From Pseudolysinimonas sp051954455 (GTDB taxonomy: Bacteria > Actinomycetota > Actinomycetes > Actinomycetales > Microbacteriaceae), in NCBI RefSeq assembly GCF_051954455.1, contig NZ_JBQCHS010000033.1, positions 124,001 through 188,000 on the forward strand: 64,000 nucleotides of DNA, in the 5' to 3' direction. Below are positions 30,264-38,684 of this stretch, piece after piece. The notes beneath the pieces were generated by a model. The model was not told the DNA's origin, did no database searches, and was given only the letters and a program-made list of their open reading frames with translations. The position numbers and the translations under genes were made by a program. Within the stretch, counting starts at the first letter, position 1. Each line of letters opens with the position of its first letter.

Positions 30264-30279
30264 CCGGTGGCCGCGGGCA

Positions 30280-30293
30280 TACCGGAGAGTCTA
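30280..30293 (-). promoter_or_regulatory. -10 element (TAGACT) and out-of-frame mini-ORF start before the DUF6049 gene
   Basis: On the minus strand TAGACT (30288-30293) lies 7 nt before an ATG at 30280 that opens a 13-codon frame ending at 30239. The DUF6049 ATG at 30263 lies inside it in another frame. It could be a leaderless upstream peptide coupled to the main gene. Confidence 0.35.
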
Positions 30294-30361
30294 GGAGCGC
30301 TCGGATGGACGACCGCTCCGCGTCGGCTGTGCGCGGGACGGCTCGCGCGCCCTGTGGAACG

Positions 30362-31801
30362 ATGGCAGGCATGCTGAGCGTCGCCGAGGCCGTCGCCCGT
30401 CTGCGCGACCTCGCCGCCTCTCCCGCGCTCTCCGCGCTCGCCGGGGCGTTCGCGGCCGCCGGCCACGACCTGGCGCTCGTCGGCGGACCGGTGCGGGACG
30501 CGTTCCTCGGCCGCGAGGTCTCCGACCTCGATCTCACGACGTCGGCCCGACCGGACGAGACGATCGCGATCGTCGCCCCGCTGGCGGATGCGCACTGGGA
30601 CATCGGGCGGGAGTTCGGCACGATCGGCGCGCGGTTCGGCGACGCGACGGTCGAGATCACGACGTACCGCAGCGACGCCTACGCGAGCGACTCCCGCAAG
30701 CCCGAGGTCGCGTTCGGCGACTCGCTCGAGGGCGACCTCGTGCGCCGCGACTTCACCATGAACGCGATGGCGCTCGCCCTTCCCGCACCGGGCGGCGAGC
30801 CGCGACTCGTCGACCCGACGGGCGGTCTCGACGACCTCATCGCGGGGCTCCTCCGCACGCCGACGACCCCCGAGGTGTCGTTCGGCGACGACCCGCTGCG
30901 GATGATGCGCGCCGCCCGATTCGCCGCGCAGCTCGGTGCGCGCCTCGACCCGGCGGCGTTCGAGGCGGCGCGCGCGATGTCGGATCGGATCGCGATCGTC
31001 TCGGCCGAGCGGGTGCGCGACGAGCTGAGCAAGCTGCTGCTCGCGCCGGCCCCGGTCACCGGCATCCGCATCCTCGTCGACAGCGGGCTCGCCGACCGGG
31101 TGCTGCCCGAGGTGCCGGCGCTGCGCCTGGAGATCGACGAGCACGCCCGGCACAAGGACGTCTACGAGCACAGCCTCATCGCGCTCGAGCAGGCGATCGA
31201 GCTGGAGGCGTCGCGGGGACACCGGCCCGACCTCGTCCTGCGGCTCGCGGTGCTGCTGCACGACATCGGCAAGCCGGCGACGCGGGTGATCGAGCCGGGC
31301 GGCGCCGTGAGCTTCCACCACCACGACGTCCTCGGCGCGCGGATGGCGGCGAAGCGGCTGCGCGATCTGCGCTTCGACAACGAGACGGTCAAGGCCGTGT
31401 CGGAGCTGATCCGACTGCACCTGCGCTTCTTCGGTTACGCCGAGGGGGCGTGGACGGATGCGGCCGTGCGCCGGTACGTGCGCGACGCGGGGCCGCTGCT
31501 CGAGCGCCTGCACATCCTGTCGCGGGCGGACGTCACGACCCGCAACCGGCGGAAGGCCGACCGCCTCGGGTTCGCGTACGACGACCTCGAGGAGCGGATC
31601 GCGGCGCTCGCCGCGGAGGAGGAGCTCGCGGCGATCCGACCGGACCTCGACGGCGAGGACATCATGCGCATCCTCGGGGTGAAGCCGGGCCCGCTCGTCG
31701 GCGAGGCCTACCGCTTCCTCCTGGAGACGCGGCTCGACGAGGGCCCGCTCGGCGCCGAGGAGGCCGAGCGCCGGCTCCGCGCCTGGGCGAGTGCCCGCTG
31801 A
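30362..31801 (+). CDS. CCA tRNA nucleotidyltransferase
   Basis: 479-aa enzyme that adds or repairs the CCA end of tRNAs, needed because tRNAs here lack encoded CCA. The nucleotidyltransferase motif is LVGGPVRDAFLGREVSDLDLTT, followed by RRDFTMNAMA and DDPLRMMRAARFAAQLG. A C-terminal HD domain is marked by HSLIAL and VLLHDIGKPATR. An alternative ATG lies 3 codons downstream. It is divergent from the DUF6049-murJ operon, an arrangement conserved in actinobacteria. Confidence 0.93.
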   Translation: MAGMLSVAEAVARLRDLAASPALSALAGAFAAAGHDLALVGGPVRDAFLGREVSDLDLTTSARPDETIAIVAPLADAHWDIGREFGTIGARFGDATVEITTYRSDAYASDSRKPEVAFGDSLEGDLVRRDFTMNAMALALPAPGGEPRLVDPTGGLDDLIAGLLRTPTTPEVSFGDDPLRMMRAARFAAQLGARLDPAAFEAARAMSDRIAIVSAERVRDELSKLLLAPAPVTGIRILVDSGLADRVLPEVPALRLEIDEHARHKDVYEHSLIALEQAIELEASRGHRPDLVLRLAVLLHDIGKPATRVIEPGGAVSFHHHDVLGARMAAKRLRDLRFDNETVKAVSELIRLHLRFFGYAEGAWTDAAVRRYVRDAGPLLERLHILSRADVTTRNRRKADRLGFAYDDLEERIAALAAEEELAAIRPDLDGEDIMRILGVKPGPLVGEAYRFLLETRLDEGPLGAEEAERRLRAWASAR

Positions 31802-31832
31802 CATCGACTCGCTCACAGCGCGCCCGAGGCCC

Positions 31833-31838
31833 TATACT
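31833..31838 (+). promoter_or_regulatory. -10 element of the rpsF operon (TATACT)
   Basis: TATACT is close to the consensus and lies about 100 nt before the rpsF GTG, giving a leader of about 90 nt. No strong -35 is seen. Confidence 0.6.
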
Positions 31839-31886
31839 CGACAGGTTGTCTGCTCGACGTCACGTCGGCGCGGACCGCGTCAATAC

Positions 31887-31930
31887 CCTCCTGCTGCAGA
31901 GAGCCTGCAGCCGTTCTAGTCCAGAGGAGG
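31887..31930 (+). promoter_or_regulatory. Structured rpsF leader that can mask the ribosome-binding site
   Basis: CCTCCT (31887-31892) is the exact complement of the Shine-Dalgarno AGGAGG (31925-31930). Inside lies a 6-bp stem CTGCAG/CTGCAG (31894-31899 with 31905-31910, loop AGAGC) directly followed by CCG. An unpaired CCG beside such a stem is a hallmark of the S6:S18 binding site in rpsF leaders. Autoregulation by S6-S18 is inferred. Confidence 0.5.
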
Positions 31931-31937
31931 TGGGTTA

Positions 31938-32348
31938 GTGACGTACCAGTACGAGTTGATGGTCATCCTCGATCCCGAGATCGATGAGCGCACCGTCGCA
32001 CCCAGCCTGGATCGGTTCCTCAACGTCATCCGCAACGATGGCGGCACGATCGACAACGTCGACATCTGGGGACGCCGCCGGCTGGCCTACGAGATCCAGA
32101 AGAAGTCCGAGGGCATCTACGCCGTCGTCAACTTCACCGCGAACTCGGCGGCCACGATCGAGCTCGACCGTCAGCTGAAGCTGTCCGAGGCCGTGCTGCG
32201 CACGAAGGTCCTGCGCGCCGAGGAGGCCGTGGCCCGCGTGGCCGCGCACCAGGCCGACGAGGCGAAGCGCGCCGAGCGCAAGGCCGCCGCCGCCGCGAAG
32301 GCGCCGAAGGCCCCTGCGGCCGAGGCCGCCGCCGAGAAGGCGGAGTAG
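31938..32348 (+). CDS. rpsF: 30S ribosomal protein S6
   Basis: 136-aa protein. The conserved core is YQYELMVILDPEIDE...GRRRLAYEIQKKSEGIYAVV (landmarks given). A low-complexity alanine/lysine/glutamate tail follows after residue 100. The start is GTG, preceded by AGAGGAGG. S6 pairs with S18 on 16S rRNA, and rpsR lies two genes downstream. Confidence 0.97.
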   Translation: MTYQYELMVILDPEIDERTVAPSLDRFLNVIRNDGGTIDNVDIWGRRRLAYEIQKKSEGIYAVVNFTANSAATIELDRQLKLSEAVLRTKVLRAEEAVARVAAHQADEAKRAERKAAAAAKAPKAPAAEAAAEKAE

Positions 32349-32351
32349 GCG

Positions 32352-32861
32352 ATGGCCGGCGAGACGATCATCACCGTCGTGGGCAACCTCACCGCCGACC
32401 CCGAGCTGCGCTACACGCAGGGCGGGCTCGCCGTGGCGAACTTCACGATCGCGTCCACGCCGCGCACGTTCGACCGCCAGGCCAACGAGTGGAAGGACGG
32501 CGAGGCCCTGTTCCTCCGCGCGTCCTGCTGGCGCGACTTCGCCGAGCACGTCGCCGGATCGCTGACGAAGGGCAGCCGCGTCATCGCGACCGGTCGCCTC
32601 AAGCAGCGCTCCTACGACGACCGCGACGGCAACAAGCGCACCGCGATCGAGCTGGAGATCGACGAGATCGGCCCGAGCCTGCGTTACGCGACGGCCCAGG
32701 TCACCCGCACCTCCGGCGGCTCCGGCGGCCAGGGCGGCGGACGCCCCCAGGCCGTGGCCGACGAGCCGTGGGCTCCGAGCGGGTCGAACGGCGGTGGCTC
32801 CGACGACGTCTGGAGCACCCCGGGCGGCGGCGCCAACTACAACGACGAGACCCCGTTCTGA
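32352..32861 (+). CDS. ssb: Single-stranded DNA-binding protein
   Basis: 169-aa protein. The OB-fold begins ETIITVVGNLTADPELRYTQ, with ASCWRDFAEHVA and GRLKQRSYDDRDGNKRTA following. A glycine-rich linker leads to the acidic tip ending DETPF that recruits partner proteins. It sits between rpsF and rpsR, the usual bacterial order, 3 bp after the rpsF stop. Confidence 0.97.
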   Translation: MAGETIITVVGNLTADPELRYTQGGLAVANFTIASTPRTFDRQANEWKDGEALFLRASCWRDFAEHVAGSLTKGSRVIATGRLKQRSYDDRDGNKRTAIELEIDEIGPSLRYATAQVTRTSGGSGGQGGGRPQAVADEPWAPSGSNGGGSDDVWSTPGGGANYNDETPF

Positions 32862-32893
32862 TCGCCTGATCAGGACCGACAGAAAGCATCAGC

Positions 32894-33157
32894 ATGCCTG
32901 GTAAGAGCAGCAGCAGCGGCGACCGCCGCAAGCGCGGGCCCAAGGGCGGCAAGAACGCCGCTCCCGCGAAGTCCATCAAGGTCGGCGTGATCGACTACAA
33001 GGACGTCGCGACCCTTCGCAAGTTCATCTCGGAGCGCGGCAAGATCCGCGCCCGCCGCATCACCGGTGTCTCCGTGCAGGAGCAGCGGCTCATCGCCCGC
33101 GCGGTCAAGAACGCGCGCGAGATGGCCCTCCTCCCGTACGCGGGCTCGGGCCGATAG
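32894..33157 (+). CDS. rpsR: 30S ribosomal protein S18
   Basis: 87-aa protein. IDYKDVATLRKFISERGKI and RRITGVSVQEQRLIARAVK match S18. It has no cysteines, so it is the zinc-independent form. It partners with S6. AGAAAGC lies before the ATG. Confidence 0.96.
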   Translation: MPGKSSSSGDRRKRGPKGGKNAAPAKSIKVGVIDYKDVATLRKFISERGKIRARRITGVSVQEQRLIARAVKNAREMALLPYAGSGR

Positions 33158-33166
33158 GAGACACGG

Positions 33167-33619
33167 ATGTCGAAGCTCATCCTCACGTCCGAGGTCTCCG
33201 GCCTCGGGTCGGCCGGCGACGTCGTGGACGTCAAGAACGGCTACGCCCGCAACTACCTCATCCCGCAGGGCTTCGCCGTGGCGTGGAGCCGCGGCGGCGA
33301 GAAGCAGGTCGAGCAGATCCGGGCGGCCCGTGCCGCGCGCGAGCTCGCCACGCTCGAGGACGCCCAGGCCCTCAAGGCCAAGCTGGAGGAGACCACCGTC
33401 AGGCTGACCGTGAAGGCGGGCCGCGAGGGCCGTCTCTTCGGTTCGGTGAAGACGGACGACATCGCCGAGGCCGTCGCCGCGGCGGGGGTCGGATCCCTCG
33501 ACAAGCGCACCATCGAGCTGTCGGCCCCGATCAAGTCGGTCGGCCGTCACGAGGCCTCGGTGCGCCTGCGCGAGGACGTCGTCGCCGCGATCACGCTCGA
33601 CGTGGTGGCCGCGAAGTAA
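33167..33619 (+). CDS. rplI: 50S ribosomal protein L9
   Basis: 150-aa protein. The N-terminal rRNA-binding domain reads MSKLILTSEVSGLGSAGDVV...VKNGYARNYLIPQGFA. The C-terminal domain includes EGRLFGSVKTDDIAEAV. It is the last gene of the rpsF operon and is followed by a very strong terminator. Confidence 0.97.
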   Translation: MSKLILTSEVSGLGSAGDVVDVKNGYARNYLIPQGFAVAWSRGGEKQVEQIRAARAARELATLEDAQALKAKLEETTVRLTVKAGREGRLFGSVKTDDIAEAVAAAGVGSLDKRTIELSAPIKSVGRHEASVRLREDVVAAITLDVVAAK

Positions 33620-33633
33620 CCTCAGCACCGTCG

Positions 33634-33667
33634 AAGGCGGCGTCCCCCGAAGGGGGGACGCCGCCTT
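33634..33667 (+). terminator. Strong terminator after rplI
   Basis: A perfect 15-bp stem (33634-33648 with 33653-33667) is closed by a GAAG tetraloop. It separates the ribosomal operon from the dnaB control region. Confidence 0.92.
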
Positions 33668-33694
33668 TCGTCTGTCCTCCCCGTCGGAGAGGCG

Positions 33695-33892
33695 CCGTCC
33701 ACAGGGGAGATGTCAAGGGGCAAAGCTTCAAGCGGCAGTCCAGGCGTGTTTCTCCACACAGGCTCGGCGTCGATAAAGTCCTGATCAACGGGCACAAAAG
33801 TGGTTCCATATCCGAGTTTCCCACAGCAGACTCCACACCTTCTACACATCGCGGGCGGCGTTTCGCCGGGATTTCCCACACCTTTATCCACA
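33695..33892 (+). promoter_or_regulatory. Cluster of DnaA-box-like 9-mers upstream of dnaB
   Basis: All lie on the plus strand: CCGTCCACA 33695-33703, TTCTCCACA 33750-33758, TTTCCCACA 33817-33825, GACTCCACA 33829-33837, TTCTACACA 33840-33848, TTTCCCACA 33872-33880, and a perfect TTATCCACA 33884-33892. That is seven motifs in 198 bp. No gene is seen in the 442-bp spacer 33620-34061. The density and uniform direction suggest a DnaA-binding platform. Confidence 0.6.
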
Positions 33893-33900
33893 GCCTCGGC

Positions 33901-33929
33901 TTGTCCCCTCCCGACGCCTTCCCTACCGT
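33901..33929 (+). promoter_or_regulatory. dnaB promoter
   Basis: TTGTCC (33901-33906), a 17-nt spacer and TACCGT (33924-33929) form a plausible promoter starting 9 bp after the last DnaA box. The leader of about 125 nt contains the stem CTCCCGA-GTG-TCGGGAG (33984-34000). Confidence 0.5.
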
Positions 33930-34061
33930 GAGGCCTCGTCGATTCGCGACGCCCCGCCGGGGACGGGGACGCGCGCCGCGCCGCTCCCGAGTGTCGGGAG
34001 CCGGTGCCACGATCGGCGCTGTCAGCATGAGATCCGACGCGCGCGTCGAGAAGGAGCAGTC

Positions 34062-35441
<1,380 letters not shown>

Positions 35442-35492
35442 GCCCCGCGCCGTCCGCAGCGAGCGTGCAGGGCGCGCGCAGCGAGCGGTCCG

Positions 35493-35498
35493 TAGACT
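35493..35498 (+). promoter_or_regulatory. Leaderless -10 element (TAGACT)
   Basis: TAGACT lies 8 nt before the GTG at 35507. No ribosome-binding site is present. Confidence 0.6.
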
Positions 35499-35506
35499 GG
35501 ATCCTC

Positions 35507-36148
35507 GTGTCCGCCGCGCCCGCCGTCGTCCCCCGCCGGCCGCGCGTCGCCCCGTGGACGCTGACCGCGGTCCGCGCCGCTCTCGTGCTGGTCCTCGGCC
35601 TCGCGATCACCTTCACGGGCGGTCATTCGGCGGGGTTCGGACTGGTCGCGTTCGGCCTGTTCGGGCTCGTCTCCGGGGCGGTGCTGCTGGCCGGCGCCGT
35701 GCTCGCGCTCGGCCGGGCGGTGCGCGGCCCCTTCGTCGTCCAGGCCGTCGTCACGCTCGTGGCCGGGCTCGCCGCCCTCGTCGCCGTCGCCTCGGCACCG
35801 GCGGAGCGCGACGTCATCGTCCTCGTCGGGATCGTGAGCGCCTTCGGGCTCGTGACCGGTGCGCTCGAGCTCGTGACCGGAGTCCGTGCGCGCGGGCGCG
35901 ACCGCGGGGCGCGCGACTGGATCCTCGTCGGCGCTCTCACCGTGCTGCTCGGCGTCGCCTTCCTCGTCGTGCCGCCCGGCTACCGGCAGTCGCTCGGAGG
36001 CATCCAGAACATCAGCGGCACCCTCACCGCCTCCGTCGTGCTCGTGGGCCTGCTGGGGGCGTGGGGGATCGTGGTCGGCGTGCTGCAGGCGATCTCCGCG
36101 GTGTCGCTGCGCGGCGGCGAAGCGGAGAAGGACGGAGGCGCGGCATGA
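35507..36148 (+). CDS. Multi-pass membrane protein, DUF308/HdeD-like
   Basis: 213-aa protein with six hydrophobic segments and short loops. The layout and small-residue-rich helices (GLVAFGLFGLVSGAVLLAGAVL, given as a landmark) recall the HdeD/DUF308 group, but the match is by general character only. Its function is unknown. The GTG start is supported by a -10 element 8 nt upstream. Longer readings would overlap dnaB. It is coupled to the next gene by a 4-bp overlap. Confidence 0.6.
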   Translation: MSAAPAVVPRRPRVAPWTLTAVRAALVLVLGLAITFTGGHSAGFGLVAFGLFGLVSGAVLLAGAVLALGRAVRGPFVVQAVVTLVAGLAALVAVASAPAERDVIVLVGIVSAFGLVTGALELVTGVRARGRDRGARDWILVGALTVLLGVAFLVVPPGYRQSLGGIQNISGTLTASVVLVGLLGAWGIVVGVLQAISAVSLRGGEAEKDGGAA

Positions 36149-36402
36149 GCCAGAAGCCCGCGATGCGCGCGCGGCTGCGCCCGGTGGAGCTGGTCGGCGC
36201 CTCGGCGATCATCGGCGTCTTCGTCGGCGCCGTCGTGCTGATGGGGACGCGCGAGATCGTGGTCGCGCTCGAGTGGGCGGGTGTCGCCTTCGTGGTGGCC
36301 CTGGTGGTCACCGCGATGCTGCTGCTCGCCGCGACGCCGAAGGACGAGCGGCCCGACGCCGACCGTCGCCCGGACGACGACGAGGAGTCGCGCGGGCACT
36401 GA
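36145..36402 (+). CDS. Small two-helix membrane protein, function unknown
   Basis: 85-aa protein with two membrane helices (about residues 15-35 and 40-62) and an acidic C-terminal tail (DERPDADRRPDDDEESRGH). Its ATG overlaps the stop of the preceding membrane protein (ATGA), so the two probably act together. I recognise no family. Confidence 0.65.
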   Translation: MSQKPAMRARLRPVELVGASAIIGVFVGAVVLMGTREIVVALEWAGVAFVVALVVTAMLLLAATPKDERPDADRRPDDDEESRGH

Positions 36403-36429
36403 CCCCGCGGACCGGCCTGCGGCCGCCGC

Positions 36430-37812
36430 TCACTCCAGGTGGTCGACCAGCTCGGCGGCGATCCCGGTGTAGCCGGCCGGGGTGAGCGCGAGGAGGCGGC
36501 GCTTGGCGGCGTCGCCGATGTCCAGCCGCTGCACGAAGTCGCGCAGCTCGTCGGCCGTCAGCCGATGCCCGCGGGTCAGGTCCTTGAGGAGGGCGTAGGG
36601 ATCGCGGATCGAGCTGCGGCCGGCGACGACCTCCGCGCGGATCACCGTCTGGATCGCCTCGGCGAGCACCTCCTGGTTCGCCTCCAGGTCGGCGAGGAGC
36701 GCCGGCCGGTCCACCGCGACCTCGCCGAGCCCGCGCGTCAGGTTGTCGAGCGCGAGCAGGGAGTGGCCGAGCGCGACGCCGACGTTCCGCTGCGTCGTGG
36801 AGTCGGTGAGGTCGCGCTGCATCCGGCTCGTCACCAGGGTGGCGGCGAGCGAGTCGAGGAGCGCGGTGGAGAGCTCGAGGTTCGCCTCCGCGTTCTCGAA
36901 GCGGATCGGGTTGATCTTGTGCGGCATGGTCGACGATCCGGTCGCTCCGGCCTGCGGGATCTGCGTGAGGTAGCCCATCGAGATGTAGGTCCACACGTCG
37001 GTGCAGAGGTTGTGCAGGACGCGGTTCGCGTGCGCGATCGCGGCGTACAGCTCCGCCTGCCAGTCGTGCGACTCGATCTGGGTGGTGAGCGGGTTCCAGA
37101 CGAGGCCGAGGCCCTCGACGAACTCGCGTGAGACGGCCGGCCAGTCGGTGTCGGGATCCGCGACGACGTGCGCCGCGTAGTCGCCGGTCGCACCGTTCAG
37201 CTTGCCGAGGATCGCGACGCCGTCGACGCGCTCGAGCGCGCGGCGCAGCCGGAACGCGAACACGGCGAGCTCGTGCCCGAACGTCGTCGGGGTGGCCGGC
37301 TGGCCATGGGTGTGGGCGAGCATCGGCGTCGCCCGCTCGGCGCGGGCGCGCTCCTCGAGCAGCGCGAGGACGCCCTGGGCCTTCGGCAACCAGATCCGGT
37401 GCACCGCGTCGCGGATCGTGAGGGCGTAGGAGAGGTTATTGACGTCCTCGCTCGTGCAGGCGAAGTGGGTGAGCTCCGCAACGCGGTCGAGATCGAGGGC
37501 GGCGATCCGCTCGCGGACGAGGTATTCGACGGCCTTGACGTCATGGCGGGTGGTGGCCTCGAGCTCGGCGAGGCGCGCGATCTCGGGGGCGCCGAAGTCC
37601 GCGGCGAACGCGCGGAGCGCCGCCGCCTTCTCCGGCTCGACCGGGGCCGCGCCGAACAGGCCGCGGGCGGCGAGGGCGAGGAGCCACTCCACCTCGACGT
37701 GCACGCGCGCGCGGTTGAGCGCCGCCTCCGAGAGGTGCTCGCCGAGCTCCTCGACCGCCGCACGGTACCGCCCGTCGAGCGGGCTGATCGGCTGCGGGGG
37801 AAGCGGGCTCAT
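36430..37812 (-). CDS. purB: Adenylosuccinate lyase
   Basis: 460-aa fumarase/aspartase-superfamily enzyme acting twice in purine synthesis. ISPLDGRYRAAVEELGEHLSE begins the protein. CTSEDVNNLSYAL, MLAHTHGQPATPTTFGHEL and the signature loop GSSTMPHKINPIRFENAE are present. The ATG at 37812 overlaps the phosphatase stop by 4 bp. Its length agrees with PurB of the E. coli type. Confidence 0.96.
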   Translation of the reverse strand: MSPLPPQPISPLDGRYRAAVEELGEHLSEAALNRARVHVEVEWLLALAARGLFGAAPVEPEKAAALRAFAADFGAPEIARLAELEATTRHDVKAVEYLVRERIAALDLDRVAELTHFACTSEDVNNLSYALTIRDAVHRIWLPKAQGVLALLEERARAERATPMLAHTHGQPATPTTFGHELAVFAFRLRRALERVDGVAILGKLNGATGDYAAHVVADPDTDWPAVSREFVEGLGLVWNPLTTQIESHDWQAELYAAIAHANRVLHNLCTDVWTYISMGYLTQIPQAGATGSSTMPHKINPIRFENAEANLELSTALLDSLAATLVTSRMQRDLTDSTTQRNVGVALGHSLLALDNLTRGLGEVAVDRPALLADLEANQEVLAEAIQTVIRAEVVAGRSSIRDPYALLKDLTRGHRLTADELRDFVQRLDIGDAAKRRLLALTPAGYTGIAAELVDHLE

Positions 37813-38327
37813 GAGACTCCCTGTCGGATTCCGGGTTCGAGCTGTCGGAACAGCGCCGTGGTGGCGCGCTCGATCATCGTGAGCACGCCGTCGAACATCG
37901 CCGGATCGGAGTAATAGGGATCCGGCACCTCCATGGTGCCCGATCCGTCGGGATCGAACGTCATCAGCAGCTGCACCTTGCCGAGATCCGGATCGCTCGC
38001 CGCCCACCCGCGCAGGATGCGCTCCTGGCTGCGGTCGAACGCGACGACGAGGTCGTAGCGCGCGAACTCGCCCGCGTCGAATTGCCGGGCCCGGTGCCGG
38101 GTGGCGTCGTAGCCGCGCGCGGCGAGGGCCGCGATGGTACGGGCGTCGGCCCGCTCGCCGACATGCCAGTCGCCGGTGGCCGCGGACGAGACCTCGAGGC
38201 GCCGGTCGTAGCCGTGCGCGGCGATGAGCGAGCGGAACACCGCCTCGGCCATGGGGGAACGGCAGATGTTGCCGGTGCAGACGAAGCACACGCGGAAGGG
38301 AGGGGTCGGCCCGTCCGCGCGCACCAT
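37809..38327 (-). CDS. Low-molecular-weight protein-tyrosine phosphatase
   Basis: 172-aa phosphatase. The P-loop CTGNICRS occurs near the N-terminus (FVCTGNICRSPMAEAVF), and the general acid is in VPDPYYSDPAMFD. These enzymes dephosphorylate tyrosine in cell-envelope or signalling proteins. The arsenate reductases of the same fold lack this DPYY arrangement. It is the first gene of a pair with purB, an unusual partner with no obvious functional link. Confidence 0.92.
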   Translation of the reverse strand: MVRADGPTPPFRVCFVCTGNICRSPMAEAVFRSLIAAHGYDRRLEVSSAATGDWHVGERADARTIAALAARGYDATRHRARQFDAGEFARYDLVVAFDRSQERILRGWAASDPDLGKVQLLMTFDPDGSGTMEVPDPYYSDPAMFDGVLTMIERATTALFRQLEPGIRQGVS

Positions 38328-38441
38328 GCCCCCATCTTGGCGGGGGACGACGGCTCCTGCACAGGTCGGGCTCCTGCGGGGCCGTCCCCGGACCGGGTCG
38401 CCGGACCGACGGCGCCGCCGCCCCGCGACGAGCATCGGGGC

Positions 38442-38684
38442 ATGATGCCGTTGACCGACGCTCACCTCGAGCCGGGATCCCGCTCGGAGCTCCTGCGGCT
38501 GCTGACGCCGCTCGGTGAGCAGCTCGACGCCGCGGTCGCCCATCCGCCCCGCGTGGCCGCGGAGGATTGGATCGGGCCCGCTGCCGAGGCCTGCCACCAG
38601 CTCGAGACCGAGCTGCGGGTGCGGCTCGGCGCGGCCCTCGCGGAGGTGGACCGGCTGCTGACGCTCGTCCGGAGTGCGGCATGA
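38442..38684 (+). CDS. WXG100-like small helical protein
   Basis: 80-aa protein. Helix-forming residues 6-40 and 47-78 flank a Trp-Ile-Gly turn at residues 43-45 (EDWIGPAAEA), as in WXG100/ESAT-6-like proteins, which form helical hairpins and are secreted by ESX/type VII systems. It has no signal peptide. Its stop overlaps the ATG of the following large gene by 4 bp, so the two are coupled. No type VII core genes are in the window. The assignment rests on length, motif position and context only. Confidence 0.6.
   Translation: MMPLTDAHLEPGSRSELLRLLTPLGEQLDAAVAHPPRVAAEDWIGPAAEACHQLETELRVRLGAALAEVDRLLTLVRSAA

Noticed and set aside
37809..38327. Arsenate reductase instead of tyrosine phosphatase
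   Set aside because: The P-loop CTGNICRS and the DPYY acid motif fit low-molecular-weight tyrosine phosphatases, and no ars genes are nearby.
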